Assembly: GCF_013387485.1 (NCBI RefSeq)
Contig: NZ_JABBXB010000009.1
Coordinates: 36,401-100,400, forward strand
Reading direction: 5' to 3'
DNA from: Stenotrophomonas sp. SAM-B
Lineage (GTDB): Bacteria; Pseudomonadota; Gammaproteobacteria; Xanthomonadales; Xanthomonadaceae
Length of the DNA: 64,000 nucleotides
In this document: positions 57,501-64,000 of the stretch, piece after piece
How the letters are laid out: every line of letters starts with the position of its first letter
How positions within the stretch are numbered: the stretch's first letter is position 1
Made by a program: the position numbers and the translations under genes
Notes under the pieces: generated by a model
Databases searched by the model: none
Told to the model about the DNA's origin: nothing
The model's input: the letters and a program-made list of their open reading frames with translations, nothing else

Positions 57501-58191
57501 GCTGCACGACCACGCCGCGGGCCACGCCCAGGCCCATCATGCCCAGCGTGTCGGCGACCGCGCCCAGCTCGTTGACCTGGGTCTGCAGCTGCACCGGCTC
57601 GCCACCGGTACGCAGGTGCAGGTCCAGCGCGTCCTTGATCCGCAGCAGCTCTTCCTTGACCGCGTTGCCGACGGTGTCCAGCAGTTCGCGGTTGCGCCCG
57701 CTCAGGCTGCCGCGCGCATGGTCCAGCTCGGCCTCGGTAGCGCTGGCGCTGTCCGGGGCGAAGGCGAACAGCACGCTTTCATTGATGCCCGGCAGGGCGC
57801 GCGCCGAACGGATGTCATTGAGCAGCGGCAGCAGCACGATCGGAATGTCCCGATGGCCGTTCTGCAGCCGCTCCAGGTAATCGGGCAGCAGCACGCTGCC
57901 GCGCATCAGCGTGGCGCAGGCTTCGTCACGGTCCGGCACTTCGCCGGCACCGATCGCGTTGGCCAGCTGCTCCAGCTCCTCGGCCACCATCGCCGGGGCG
58001 TACAGCTCGACCATGCGCAGGGTCCCCTGCACCTGGTGCAGGTAGCCGGCGCAGAAGCGCATGCGGCTGCCATCGGCAGGGTCCTCCACGTAGTACTCGA
58101 CCTCGTTGCGCACCTGGCGCAGGGTCTCGTCCAGCTCCGGCTTGACCCAGCCCAGCGCGGCGTGGCTCATGGCATCGCGCAGCGTGCTCAT
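51562..58191 (-). CDS. chpA: Pil-Chp hybrid kinase ChpA/PilL
   Basis: 2209 residues from ATG 58191. Three Hpt-type motifs: H799 in FHTLKGSGRL, H960 in VHTMNGAF (Lys to Asn) and H1476 in LHTLKGGARM. Then dimerisation, HATPase (HMLRNSVAHGLE, DDGAGLD, GRGVGMDVV), CheW, and a C-terminal receiver (about 2085-2205) with MVVDDS, LLDIEMP and LGKPY. It controls type IV pilus extension and retraction. Between the second and third Hpt is an Ala/Glu/Val/Gln repeat stretch (about 1216-1260). Fifth gene of the operon after pilJ. Confidence 0.95.
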   Translation of the reverse strand: MSTLRDAMSHAALGWVKPELDETLRQVRNEVEYYVEDPADGSRMRFCAGYLHQVQGTLRMVELYAPAMVAEELEQLANAIGAGEVPDRDEACATLMRGSVLLPDYLERLQNGHRDIPIVLLPLLNDIRSARALPGINESVLFAFAPDSASATEAELDHARGSLSGRNRELLDTVGNAVKEELLRIKDALDLHLRTGGEPVQLQTQVNELGAVADTLGMMGLGVARGVVVQQRDALREVVDGQQQIDESLLLDIAGALLYVDASLDDQVAHLGAGGSGEDDPSAVENRRTVEVLAHEAIANFAAAREHFVAFIETNWNHQELQEVPRLLGEVAGALRMLNLSDPADYLQGVRQYIAVELLDKQRVPSGRQLDTLADAMASLEYYLEALRERRPGREEILDITRSSLETLRYWPLPDANQPSAETGPESLPVAPEPIELTPWDAPAPEPIALGVTADVPRPANLPPPLPDFTFDPPPTVAAPVALVFDASTAPVAADAPQWTLAGSDDVDTLPTFAHFDPVIAEAPAGATWDVSPLASDPQAGVAGQDAARDDAAVASPERADVDDVRASEALPAFVATGDGFDPVAAEHDTLELSDEPIEFTFDEDLHNADDVLSLQIDDTDAATADGGDTVAFAQGEVDVEALPTFLQEIPVAAAEDSAEAPRSTFTTDLDAAPDAAETTLPTPAVQDAVIRRIELDDASTRFLAELDAAAAQFRPEGAPIDTPVNAAAAVAPPVAPLAGDTSIEAGFEDDGENIDQDIREVFIEEFDEELVNLGNLLPAWRIAPDNLDRLRPIRRVFHTLKGSGRLVGARTLGEFSWKIEGMLNRVLDGSRPASPAVVALVGQAYDVLPQLNAALRDGSRVTADLQAMQGIADRVSAGEETFHVPLPRAAAVAVSTPAEEVAATDAAPVVESTPANIDSVLREILEAEVEVHQATLQAWLDAATDGPQAVTDGLLRAVHTMNGAFAMTDVPEITAVTGAAESYIKRSLAADALPGAAGMAALADTCAAITTTMAALQDEAPRVPVQNALAARLVALADTLPEARWPALVEDDLDLLDEALYAEGAEAGQADGSEQAEQADEADEADEATPTDDAAPVLATADDVAGTDVQQAELEADGLSVITPDHSSTQADDEDALVAMELTGTDDLSAYFDAELPDAVRAGAAPQTLDAVTDEPEDADLASVHAGLESVELTSAEDLSRYFDHLAEPAAPVVSDTEAEVEAETEAEAEVEAEAEVQAEAEAEVQAEAEAQAEVQAEATREAEFATDANTSTNTDTVREPDSAYAVSVDDAANDSWSDTGQDDDEDAQALDEVLPPPPAFGEVVDAQQAVDDGLTVVDAPDASDTGVLGLDATDDNTGEADAFAEAIEATAPDASAADAAPSRFFELEDAPAASLTQVPPHDDASAGDVVDNDHDNDDAAPGDALDFTQLDQELVDIFVEEGKDLLDHCDGLISELRAAPQDRDVIAGLQRDLHTLKGGARMAGINPIGDLGHGIESLLEAVAANRTDIDRSDVHLLERGFDRLHQLLTRTGQHRTVAMPDDLIAAFEQRTQGRAVPEPDETVGTALPSGDAQVEAAIAALVAAPLSAPVPLETVSEDDGLPRPQQEQVRVRADLLDRLVNHAGEVAIYRSRLEQQLGAFRGAMGELDRTNARLRDQLRRLDLETEAQIVARYQREQEQVDHKFDPLELDRFSTLQQLSRALNESAADLGGLQGVLDDLSRQYDVLLQQQSRVSSELQDGLMRARMVPFDGLVPRLRRVVRQAGQDTGKQVHVILEGTHGELDRNVLDRMVAPLEHMLRNSVAHGLETPEQRRAAGKPEEGEIAIRLRREGSEIVLEVADDGAGLDRAAIRRRAEQRGLIAADAVLGDAELDAMIFSPGFSTADQVSQLAGRGVGMDVVHNEVRQLGGSVDIHSVSGQGVTFTLRLPQTLAVTQAVFVQIGETTFAVPVASVSGIGRISRERFETANGGYHYGGEEFALHDLGTLIGQAQARAEGQAQVPLLLVRAGDLRVAVAIDQVLGNREIVVKPVGLQIASVPGIYGATITGDGRVVVILDVAPLVRRYLANPHKPITAAAKVSDRDVPLVMVVDDSLTMRKVTGRILERHNFEVTVARDGIEALERLEERVPDLMLLDIEMPRMDGYELASVMRADPRYQGVPIVMITSRSGDKHRQRAFELGVQRYLGKPYQELDLMRNVYDLLGIARARE
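54413..54545 (-). repeat. Hexanucleotide-type repeat inside chpA
   Basis: On the minus strand units like GCCGAA and GTCGAA or GTCCAA alternate for about 130 bases, coding alternating Glu and Ala/Val/Gln. In-frame gain or loss of units would change the linker length without breaking the gene. Confidence 0.8.
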
Positions 58192-58285
58192 GCCAGGTCT
58201 CCCGGCAGCTCGGCGCACATGGCGTACGGTGATTTCTCGCGATGCATCATCTGCTTGTTCCTTCCCTCTCCGCCCTGCCCGCGGC

Positions 58286-60322
58286 TCACGCCGGCAGCTT
58301 GAAGTCGGCAACCGAGCGGCGCAGGTCGGCCGCCAGCTGTGCCAGGTGGCCGATCGACTCGGCGGTCTGTCCCGCGCCCTGCGAGGTCTGGCCGGTAATC
58401 TGACGGATCACGCCCATGGTGCGGGTGATGTCCGATGCCGCGGCCGACTGCTGCTGGGCAGCGATCGAGATGTTCTTGATGAGGTTGTTCAGTGCGTTGG
58501 AGACGCGCTCGATTTCGGTCAGGGCGGTACCGGCGTCTTCGGCCAGGCGCGCACCGGAGACCACTTCGGCGGTGGTCTGCTCCATCGAGCTGACCGCTTC
58601 ATTGGTATCGGCCTGAATGGCCTGCACCAGGTTCTCGATCCGTCGGGTCGCACCGGACGTGCGTTCTGCCAGGCGCTGCACTTCGTCGGCCACCACGGCG
58701 AAACCGCGGCCGGCCTCACCGGCCGACGCCGCCTGCACCGCGGCGTTCAACGCCAGGATGTTGGTCTGCTCGGAAATGTCGTTGATCAGTTCCACGATCG
58801 AGCCGATTTCCTGCGAGGACTCACCCAGCCGCTTGATGCGCTTGGAGGTTTCCTGGATCTGGTCGCGGATCTGGTCCATGCCCTGGATCGTCTCGCGGAC
58901 CACGCCGGCGCCTTCGGCGGCGATGATCACCGAGCGCTGCGCCACCTCGGCCGACTCGGCCGAGTTGCGCGAGACCTGTTCGATGCTCGAGGCGATTTCG
59001 CCGATCCGGTCCGACGCGGAGGTGATCTGGTTGGCCTGGTGGCCGGCCGCTTCGGCCAGCTGCATGGCGGTGGCCTGGGTTTCCTGGGTCGACACGGCGA
59101 CCTTGGCCGAGGTGTCGTTGATCGTGGTCACCAGGTGGCGCAGTTCGTCCACGGCGTAGTTGATGGCGTCGGCGATGGCGCCGGTCATGTCCTCGGTCAC
59201 CGAGGCCTTCACCGTCAGGTCGCCCTCACCCAGTGAGCTGATTTCATCCAGCAGCCGCATGATGGCCTGCTGGTTGCGGCTGTTGAACTCGACCTGGGTC
59301 TGGTAACGCAGCTCCTGCTCGCGCGAACGGCTGCGCACCGTGCTGCCGACGAAGCCGATGATGGCGATCAGCGAGAACGCGCCGGACACCACGCCCAGCC
59401 AGAAGTTCGGGAACAGGCGGGTGTCGCGCAGCGAGCCGAACGAGGAGAACGCCTCGAACAGCTTCTTGCTGTCGCGGAGCATGTCCGCCGAGCCACCGGT
59501 CAGGGCCGCGGCCGAAGACTGCGCCGAGAACAGCTGGCGCGAGCTGGCCAGGATCGCATCGGCGTCCTGCTTCATCGTGTCCCACTGCTTCTGCGACTGT
59601 TCCAGCGCGGCCAGCGCCGGGCCGTTGCGGACCGCGGCGATGCCCAGTTCCTCGTTGCCGTTGCGCAGCGCATCGAGCACCTGGGTGAACACCACCGAGT
59701 CGCGTGCCAGCGCATCACCCGCGGCCGCGGCATTGGCGCCACCGGCGCGCATTTCGGTCACGCGGCGGGCCATCGAGCCGACCACCACGACCTGCTGCAG
59801 GGCGTTGTAGAGCTGCGAAGACGGCGCGCCACTGGCCGACATCGCACGGACCACTTCGTTCAGCTGTGCCTGCAGTGCGGGCACGCCGTTGACGAAGTTG
59901 TTGGCATTGCCGGCGAGCGCCAGCACCGCCGGTTCGCTGGCAACCAACTGGCCGGCGCTCTTGCCGAGCGGCTCCCAGGTCTTGATCAGCGCATTGAGCG
60001 GGCCGGACACGTTCGTCTCGGCGCCGTAGCGGCCCTGCAGGGCGCTGACGGTGCTTTCGATGTCGCTCTTGGTCAGCTTGAACGCGGTGAACGCCTGGGC
60101 GTTGCCCGAGACCGCTTCACGGCCCTGGTTGGCCAGCTGCTGCGAGAGCACCTGCAGGTTCGCGGCATCGGTGCTGGCACTGGCCAGGCGACTGCCCTGC
60201 CAGGTCGCCACGCCGGTGTTCACGCCGAACACGATCATCGACACGGCCAGCAGGCCGAGCCAGAAATTGGTGCCCACCGAACCGAGCTTGCCGGCCTTGG
60301 CGGATTCCGAAGCAGTACTCAT
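58286..60322 (-). CDS. pilJ: Methyl-accepting chemotaxis protein PilJ
   Basis: 678 residues. Membrane helices at about 20-40 and 310-332 bracket a periplasmic PilJ-type all-helical domain. HAMP-like region about 340-395, then a signalling domain with the hairpin tip [20 protein letters not shown] and [18 protein letters not shown]. No C-terminal pentapeptide tether. It is the receptor of the Pil-Chp system. Confidence 0.95.
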   Translation of the reverse strand: MSTASESAKAGKLGSVGTNFWLGLLAVSMIVFGVNTGVATWQGSRLASASTDAANLQVLSQQLANQGREAVSGNAQAFTAFKLTKSDIESTVSALQGRYGAETNVSGPLNALIKTWEPLGKSAGQLVASEPAVLALAGNANNFVNGVPALQAQLNEVVRAMSASGAPSSQLYNALQQVVVVGSMARRVTEMRAGGANAAAAGDALARDSVVFTQVLDALRNGNEELGIAAVRNGPALAALEQSQKQWDTMKQDADAILASSRQLFSAQSSAAALTGGSADMLRDSKKLFEAFSSFGSLRDTRLFPNFWLGVVSGAFSLIAIIGFVGSTVRSRSREQELRYQTQVEFNSRNQQAIMRLLDEISSLGEGDLTVKASVTEDMTGAIADAINYAVDELRHLVTTINDTSAKVAVSTQETQATAMQLAEAAGHQANQITSASDRIGEIASSIEQVSRNSAESAEVAQRSVIIAAEGAGVVRETIQGMDQIRDQIQETSKRIKRLGESSQEIGSIVELINDISEQTNILALNAAVQAASAGEAGRGFAVVADEVQRLAERTSGATRRIENLVQAIQADTNEAVSSMEQTTAEVVSGARLAEDAGTALTEIERVSNALNNLIKNISIAAQQQSAAASDITRTMGVIRQITGQTSQGAGQTAESIGHLAQLAADLRRSVADFKLPA

Positions 60323-60365
60323 CGTTCAACCTCGATCTTCAATACGGAGAGACAGGCGCCTGCGG

Positions 60366-60896
60366 TCAGGCTGCGGCCTGCCTGAATTCGGGGGTACGCG
60401 ACAGCAGCGACAGCGAGAACACGCCCCAGTCATGGCCATCGCCGTGGAAGGCGCGGTCGATGAAATGCGCATAGCGGCCGGTGGCCAGATCGCCGGCGAC
60501 GATGTCCTGGTCCAGCGCGAAGCTGCGCTGGCCGAACAGTTCATCGATGGTCAGCGCCACGTCGCCGCCGGCCTGGCGCATGATCAGCACGCGCTGGCCC
60601 TCCTGCTGCACGGTGCGCTCGCCTTCCAGGAAGAACTTCAGGTCCACCACCGGGAACAGGTTGCCGCGCAGGTTGCCGACGCCCAGCAGCCACGGCTGTG
60701 CGCCGGGCACCGGGGTGATCGGCGGCATCGGCACGATTTCCACCACCTCGCGGAAGTCCGAGACCAGCCGGCGCTTGCCGACCCGGTAGCCGACGCCGCG
60801 CCACAGGTCCTGCGAAAACTGCCGCTCGGGCAGCTGCACGGCATGGGCCAGGCTGCGCCGTTCGTAAGCCTGGAGGATGTCGAAAGGAGAGCGCAT
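60366..60896 (-). CDS. pilI: CheW-like adaptor PilI
   Basis: 176 residues, one CheW domain (WLLGVGNLRGNLFPVVDLKFF, VALTIDELFGQRSF). ATG 60896 shares one base with the pilH stop. It couples PilJ to ChpA. Confidence 0.93.
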   Translation of the reverse strand: MRSPFDILQAYERRSLAHAVQLPERQFSQDLWRGVGYRVGKRRLVSDFREVVEIVPMPPITPVPGAQPWLLGVGNLRGNLFPVVDLKFFLEGERTVQQEGQRVLIMRQAGGDVALTIDELFGQRSFALDQDIVAGDLATGRYAHFIDRAFHGDGHDWGVFSLSLLSRTPEFRQAAA

Positions 60897-61258
60897 CAGA
60901 CCACCAACTGGTTGATCCGCGCGATCAGTTCCTCCTCGCGCGGCGGCTTGACGATGTAGTCGGCCGCCCCCTGGCGCAGCCCCCACGCCTTGTCGGTTTC
61001 CATCGCCTTGGTGCTGACGATGACCACCGGGATGTGCTTGATGGCCGCGTCGCGCGCCATCGCACGGGTGGCCTGGAAGCCACTCATGCCCGGCAGGACC
61101 ACGTCCATCAGTACCAGCTGCGGCGACTGCTCGCGCACGAGCTTGAGCCCGTCCTCGGCGTTGTCCGCTTCCAGGACTTCATGACCGGCCTTGGTCAACC
61201 ACTGCGTGAACACCGCACGGTCGGTCGGTGAATCCTCGATCAGTACGATTCGAGCCAT
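60896..61258 (-). CDS. pilH: Response regulator PilH
   Basis: 120 residues, single receiver: IVLIEDSPTD, phospho-Asp in LVLMDVVLPG, Lys in YIVKPPREEE. By order it is PilH, which with PilG divides control of retraction and extension. Confidence 0.94.
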   Translation of the reverse strand: MARIVLIEDSPTDRAVFTQWLTKAGHEVLEADNAEDGLKLVREQSPQLVLMDVVLPGMSGFQATRAMARDAAIKHIPVVIVSTKAMETDKAWGLRQGAADYIVKPPREEELIARINQLVV

Positions 61259-61276
61259 TGTGCCTTTCCCCCCTGG

Positions 61277-61678
61277 TCAGGCGTTGACGTATGTGCGGAT
61301 GGCACCCAGCAGTTCTTCACGCGTGAATGGCTTGGTCAGGTACTGCTCCGAGCCGACGATGCGGCCGCGCGCCTTGTCGAACAGGCCGTCCTTGGACGAC
61401 AGCATGATCACCGGCGTCGACTTGAACAGCTGGTTGCCCTTGATCAGCGCACAGGTCTGATACCCGTCCAGCCGCGGCATCATGATGTCCACGAAGATGA
61501 TCTGCGGCTGTTGGTCGGCGATCTTGGCCAAGGCCTCGAAACCATCGGTCGCGGTCACCACCTCGCAGCCTTCCCGCTTCAGCAGGGTTTCCGCAGTCCT
61601 GCGGATGGTCTTCGAATCATCGATGACCATCACGCGCAGCCCTGCGAGTTCCCCACCCGCAGCCATGTATTCAGTCAT
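61277..61678 (-). CDS. pilG: Response regulator PilG
   Basis: 133 residues from ATG 61678. Receiver with VMVIDDSKTIRRTAE, IIFVDIMMPRLDGY and YLTKPF. First gene of pilG-pilH-pilI-pilJ-chpA-chpB-chpC. AAAGG lies just before the start. Confidence 0.95.
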   Translation of the reverse strand: MTEYMAAGGELAGLRVMVIDDSKTIRRTAETLLKREGCEVVTATDGFEALAKIADQQPQIIFVDIMMPRLDGYQTCALIKGNQLFKSTPVIMLSSKDGLFDKARGRIVGSEQYLTKPFTREELLGAIRTYVNA

Positions 61679-61735
61679 TACCTTTCCCCAAGCGCGCGAC
61701 GCTTGCCAGATCCCCGGCGTCGCTGCGAAAGCGTA

Positions 61736-61765
61736 TCTATATCCCAATACCGGCGCGCGCTTCAA
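61736..61765 (-). promoter_or_regulatory. Candidate promoter for the Pil-Chp operon
   Basis: TTGAAG (61760-61765) and TATAGA (61736-61741) on the minus strand with an 18-base spacer; the leader would be about 50 bases. It stands out in GC-rich DNA. Confidence 0.45.
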
Positions 61766-61924
61766 GCAGACCCACCGCGGCCCCGCCGCCAGCGGCCCGG
61801 GCGGCGCCCGCCCCGCGCCGTTTGCGCAAACCCGGGCCGGCCGGACACTGCGTTCCGGCCCCCGGGGCGGGCATTGCCGGGCCATAGTCGCTACCATCAT
61901 CGGCCTGCCCGCCAGGTTGCGACC

Positions 61925-62875
61925 ATGCCGTTGAATGTCATCGTGGTGATGGACCCCATCGCCCATATCAAGATTGCCAAGGACACCACCTTCGCGATGC
62001 TGCTGGAAGCCCAGCGCCGCGGCCATGCCCTGCACTACGTCAGCCCCGGCGGGCTGGCCCTGCGCGACGGCCAGGCCATCGCCCGCACCGCCCCGCTGCA
62101 GGTGCGCGAGGACAAGAACGACTGGTTCACCCTGGGCGAGTTCAGCCAGACGGTCTTCGGCCCCGGCCAGGTCGTGCTGATGCGCAAGGACCCGCCGGTC
62201 GATGCCGAATTCATCTACGACACCCACGTGCTCAGCGTCGCCCAGCAGGCCGGTGCGATGGTGGTCAACGACCCGCAGGGCCTGCGCGACTACAACGAGA
62301 AGCTGGCCGCCCTGCTGTTCCCGCAGTGCTGCCCGCCGACCCTGGTCAGCCGCCGCAACGCCGACCTGAAGGCCTTCGTGCTCGAACACGGCCAGGCCGT
62401 GCTCAAGCCGCTGGACGGCATGGGCGGGCGGTCGATCTTCCGCAGCGGCACCGGCGACCCCAACCTCAACGTGATCCTGGAAACCCTGACCGACGGCGAG
62501 CGCACGCTGGCCCTGGCGCAGAAGTTCATCCCGGACATCACCGCCGGCGACAAGCGCATCCTGCTGGTCGATGGCGAGCCGGTCGACTATTGCCTGGCAC
62601 GGATTCCGCAGGGCGATGAGTTCCGCGGCAACCTGGCCGCCGGCGGCCGCGGCGAAGGCCGCCCGCTGAGCGAGCGCGACCGCTGGATCGCCGCCCAGGT
62701 CGGGCCGGAAATGAAGCGCCGCGGCATGCGCTTCGTCGGCCTGGACGTGATCGGCGACTACCTCACCGAAGTCAACGTCACCAGCCCCACCTGCGTGCGC
62801 GAGCTGGATGCCCAGTTCGGGCTGAACATCGCCGGCACCCTGTTCGACGCGATCGAGGCCGGCCTGCCGCGATGA
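61925..62875 (+). CDS. gshB: Glutathione synthetase
   Basis: 316 residues. It joins gamma-glutamylcysteine to glycine. ATP-grasp core: LKPLDGMGGRSIFR, AQKFIPDITAGDKRILLVDG, and LDVIGDYLTEVNVTSPT with metal ligands. Overlaps the TonB-like gene by 4 bases. Confidence 0.96.
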   Translation: MPLNVIVVMDPIAHIKIAKDTTFAMLLEAQRRGHALHYVSPGGLALRDGQAIARTAPLQVREDKNDWFTLGEFSQTVFGPGQVVLMRKDPPVDAEFIYDTHVLSVAQQAGAMVVNDPQGLRDYNEKLAALLFPQCCPPTLVSRRNADLKAFVLEHGQAVLKPLDGMGGRSIFRSGTGDPNLNVILETLTDGERTLALAQKFIPDITAGDKRILLVDGEPVDYCLARIPQGDEFRGNLAAGGRGEGRPLSERDRWIAAQVGPEMKRRGMRFVGLDVIGDYLTEVNVTSPTCVRELDAQFGLNIAGTLFDAIEAGLPR

Positions 62876-63759
62876 GCGCCAGCGTCGTCCCGGTGCCGAC
62901 GTGGCAGGCGCGCGAATCCCAGCGGCTGGGCGCGACCCTGACGCTGTCGGTGCTCGTGCATGCGCTGCTGATCCTCGGCGTCGGTTTCGCGGTCAGCGAC
63001 AGCGCGCCGCTGGTGCCGACCCTGGACGTGATCTTCAGCCAGACCCAGACCCCGCTGACGCCCAAGCAGGCCGATTTCCTGGCCCAGGCCAACCAGCAGG
63101 GCGGTGGCGACCACGACAAGGCGCAGCGCCCGCGCGACAACCAGGCCGGGATCGTGCCCCAGGCACAGGCCGGGCTGTCGCCGGTGCCGCAGCAGCGCCA
63201 GGAGGCAGCCAGCGTGCCGCCGCCGCAGACCCGCGTGGTCAACAGCCGCAATGGCACCGACACCATCGCCGAGGCGCAGCCACAGCCGCTGCCTGAGCAG
63301 CCCCGCCCGGACGCACCGATGACCGCGCGCGAGCAGCGTGACGTGGAGATGGCGCGGCTGGCGGCCGAAGTACATCTGCGCTCGGCGCAGTACGCCAAGC
63401 GCCCGAACCGCAAGTTCGTCTCGGCCAGCACCCGCGAATATGCCTACGCCAACTATCTGCGCGCATGGGTCGACCGCGCCGAGCGGGTCGGCAATCTGAA
63501 TTACCCCGATGAAGCCCGCGCCCGCCGGCTCGGCGGCCAGGTCGTGATCACGGTCGGTGTGCGCCGCGATGGCACGGTGGAAAGCGCGCGCATCCTGCAG
63601 TCCAGCGGCACGCCGTTGCTGGATGAAACCGCGCTGCGGGTGATCACCCTGGCCCAGCCGTTCCCGCCGCTGCCCAAGACCGAGGATGCGATCGACATCC
63701 TGCAGGTGACCCGCACCTGGGTGTTCCTGCCGGGTGGTGAGCTGCGCGACGACCGCTGA
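62872..63759 (+). CDS. TonB-like energy transducer protein
   Basis: 295 residues. One N-terminal membrane helix (LSVLVHALLILGVGFAV), a Gln/Pro/Ala-rich periplasmic stretch, and a C-terminal TonB domain (NYPDEARARRLGGQVVITVG, LDETALRVI). It may energise TonB receptors such as the one at 27388. Coupled with gshB through ATGA. Confidence 0.9.
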   Translation: MSASVVPVPTWQARESQRLGATLTLSVLVHALLILGVGFAVSDSAPLVPTLDVIFSQTQTPLTPKQADFLAQANQQGGGDHDKAQRPRDNQAGIVPQAQAGLSPVPQQRQEAASVPPPQTRVVNSRNGTDTIAEAQPQPLPEQPRPDAPMTAREQRDVEMARLAAEVHLRSAQYAKRPNRKFVSASTREYAYANYLRAWVDRAERVGNLNYPDEARARRLGGQVVITVGVRRDGTVESARILQSSGTPLLDETALRVITLAQPFPPLPKTEDAIDILQVTRTWVFLPGGELRDDR

Positions 63760-63790
63760 TCGGGCGCAGGGCCCGGATCAAGCGCAGAGC

Positions 63791-63815
63791 GCAGCCACGC
63801 ATGGCGTGGCTCTAC
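63791..63815 (-). repeat. SMAG-type palindrome
   Basis: On the minus strand GTAGAGCCACGCCATGCGTGGC, the same core as the copy at 13107. Confidence 0.7.
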
Positions 63816-63816
63816 C

Positions 63817-63877
63817 CCCGATACGAAAGGCGCAGCCCGATACGCAGGGCGCAGGTCCCGATACGTAATGTGCAGGT
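63817..63877. repeat. Three imperfect 20-base direct repeats
   Basis: CCCGATACG followed by a 10-12 base variable part ending GCAG(G) occurs three times in a row, between the SMAG repeat and the transposase fragment. Confidence 0.6.
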
Positions 63878-63890
63878 AGCAACTGTCTTA

Positions 63891-64000
63891 TCAGGTGCAG
63901 ACCAACGCGGCCTCGGCGTCCCGCTTGCGGGCGTTGAGGATGACCAGCATCTTGCGCATGACCGCTACCAGCGCCACCTTGCTCGCCTTGCCTTTGGCTT
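63891..64000 (-). mobile_element. IS110-family transposase, 3' end only
   Basis: The 35 visible codons read to TGA at 63891-63893 and include VALVAVMRKMLVILNARKR, the usual C-terminus of IS110/IS1111 transposases (helix with ALMRKLLVILN-like sequence). The rest lies beyond the window, so completeness is unknown. It ends about 75 bases from a SMAG palindrome. Confidence 0.75.

Overview
The window looks like chromosomal DNA of a Stenotrophomonas or a close Xanthomonadaceae relative. The DNA is very GC-rich and contains short palindromic repeats ending in GTAG (SMAG type). It carries a xanthomonad-type gene repertoire: Pil-Chp chemosensory cluster, a large TonB-dependent receptor, two-component propeller kinases, and gshB next to a tonB-like gene. 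Almost everything is core-type chromosome. The only clear mobile-element trace is the 3' end of an IS110-family transposase at the right edge. No tRNA, rRNA or CRISPR array was seen.

Layout. 1-8072: three consecutive minus-strand propeller sensors. The first-transcribed is an intact hybrid histidine kinase, the second a paralogue whose phosphoacceptor His and receiver residues are lost, and the third is cut by the window edge. 8256-10074: yceI / cytochrome b561 / yceI. 10280-13094: glutaredoxin-like protein, L-serine dehydratase, secreted alpha/beta hydrolase. 13210-16546: metX-metB-hom operon behind a SAM riboswitch. 16862-22654: M23 peptidase, release factor 3, hemolysin III-like protein, AsmA-like protein. 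22718-25893: glycosyltransferase 2, CBS protein, mtgA, hslO. 26013-30216: envelope protein and TonB-dependent receptor. 30346-35023: TetR regulator diverging from a hydrolase-fadE operon with two matching operators. 35111-40187: DUF1304 protein, nucleotide-exchanger-like transporter, GMC oxidoreductase, serine hydrolase. 40325-43437: histone H1-like protein and gcvT-gcvH. 43523-47511: NfeD/SPFH pair and the nudE-cysQ-mazG-ynfA operon. 47562-49678: bioA-rsmE. 49753-61678: pilG-pilH-pilI-pilJ-chpA-chpB-chpC. 61925-63759: gshB and a TonB-like protein. 63891-64000: IS110 fragment.

How genes work together. The met operon makes homoserine, acylates it and joins it to cysteine under SAM control. The TetR module probably controls acyl-CoA oxidation. 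The nudE-cysQ-mazG operon cleans up toxic or non-canonical nucleotides. The Pil-Chp cluster controls type IV pilus motility; its CheB homologue lacks the catalytic serine. The most unusual signals are the paired intact/dead hybrid kinases, the dead CheB, the TetR operator that covers a start codon, and a 167-bp element bounded by 17-bp perfect inverted repeats.
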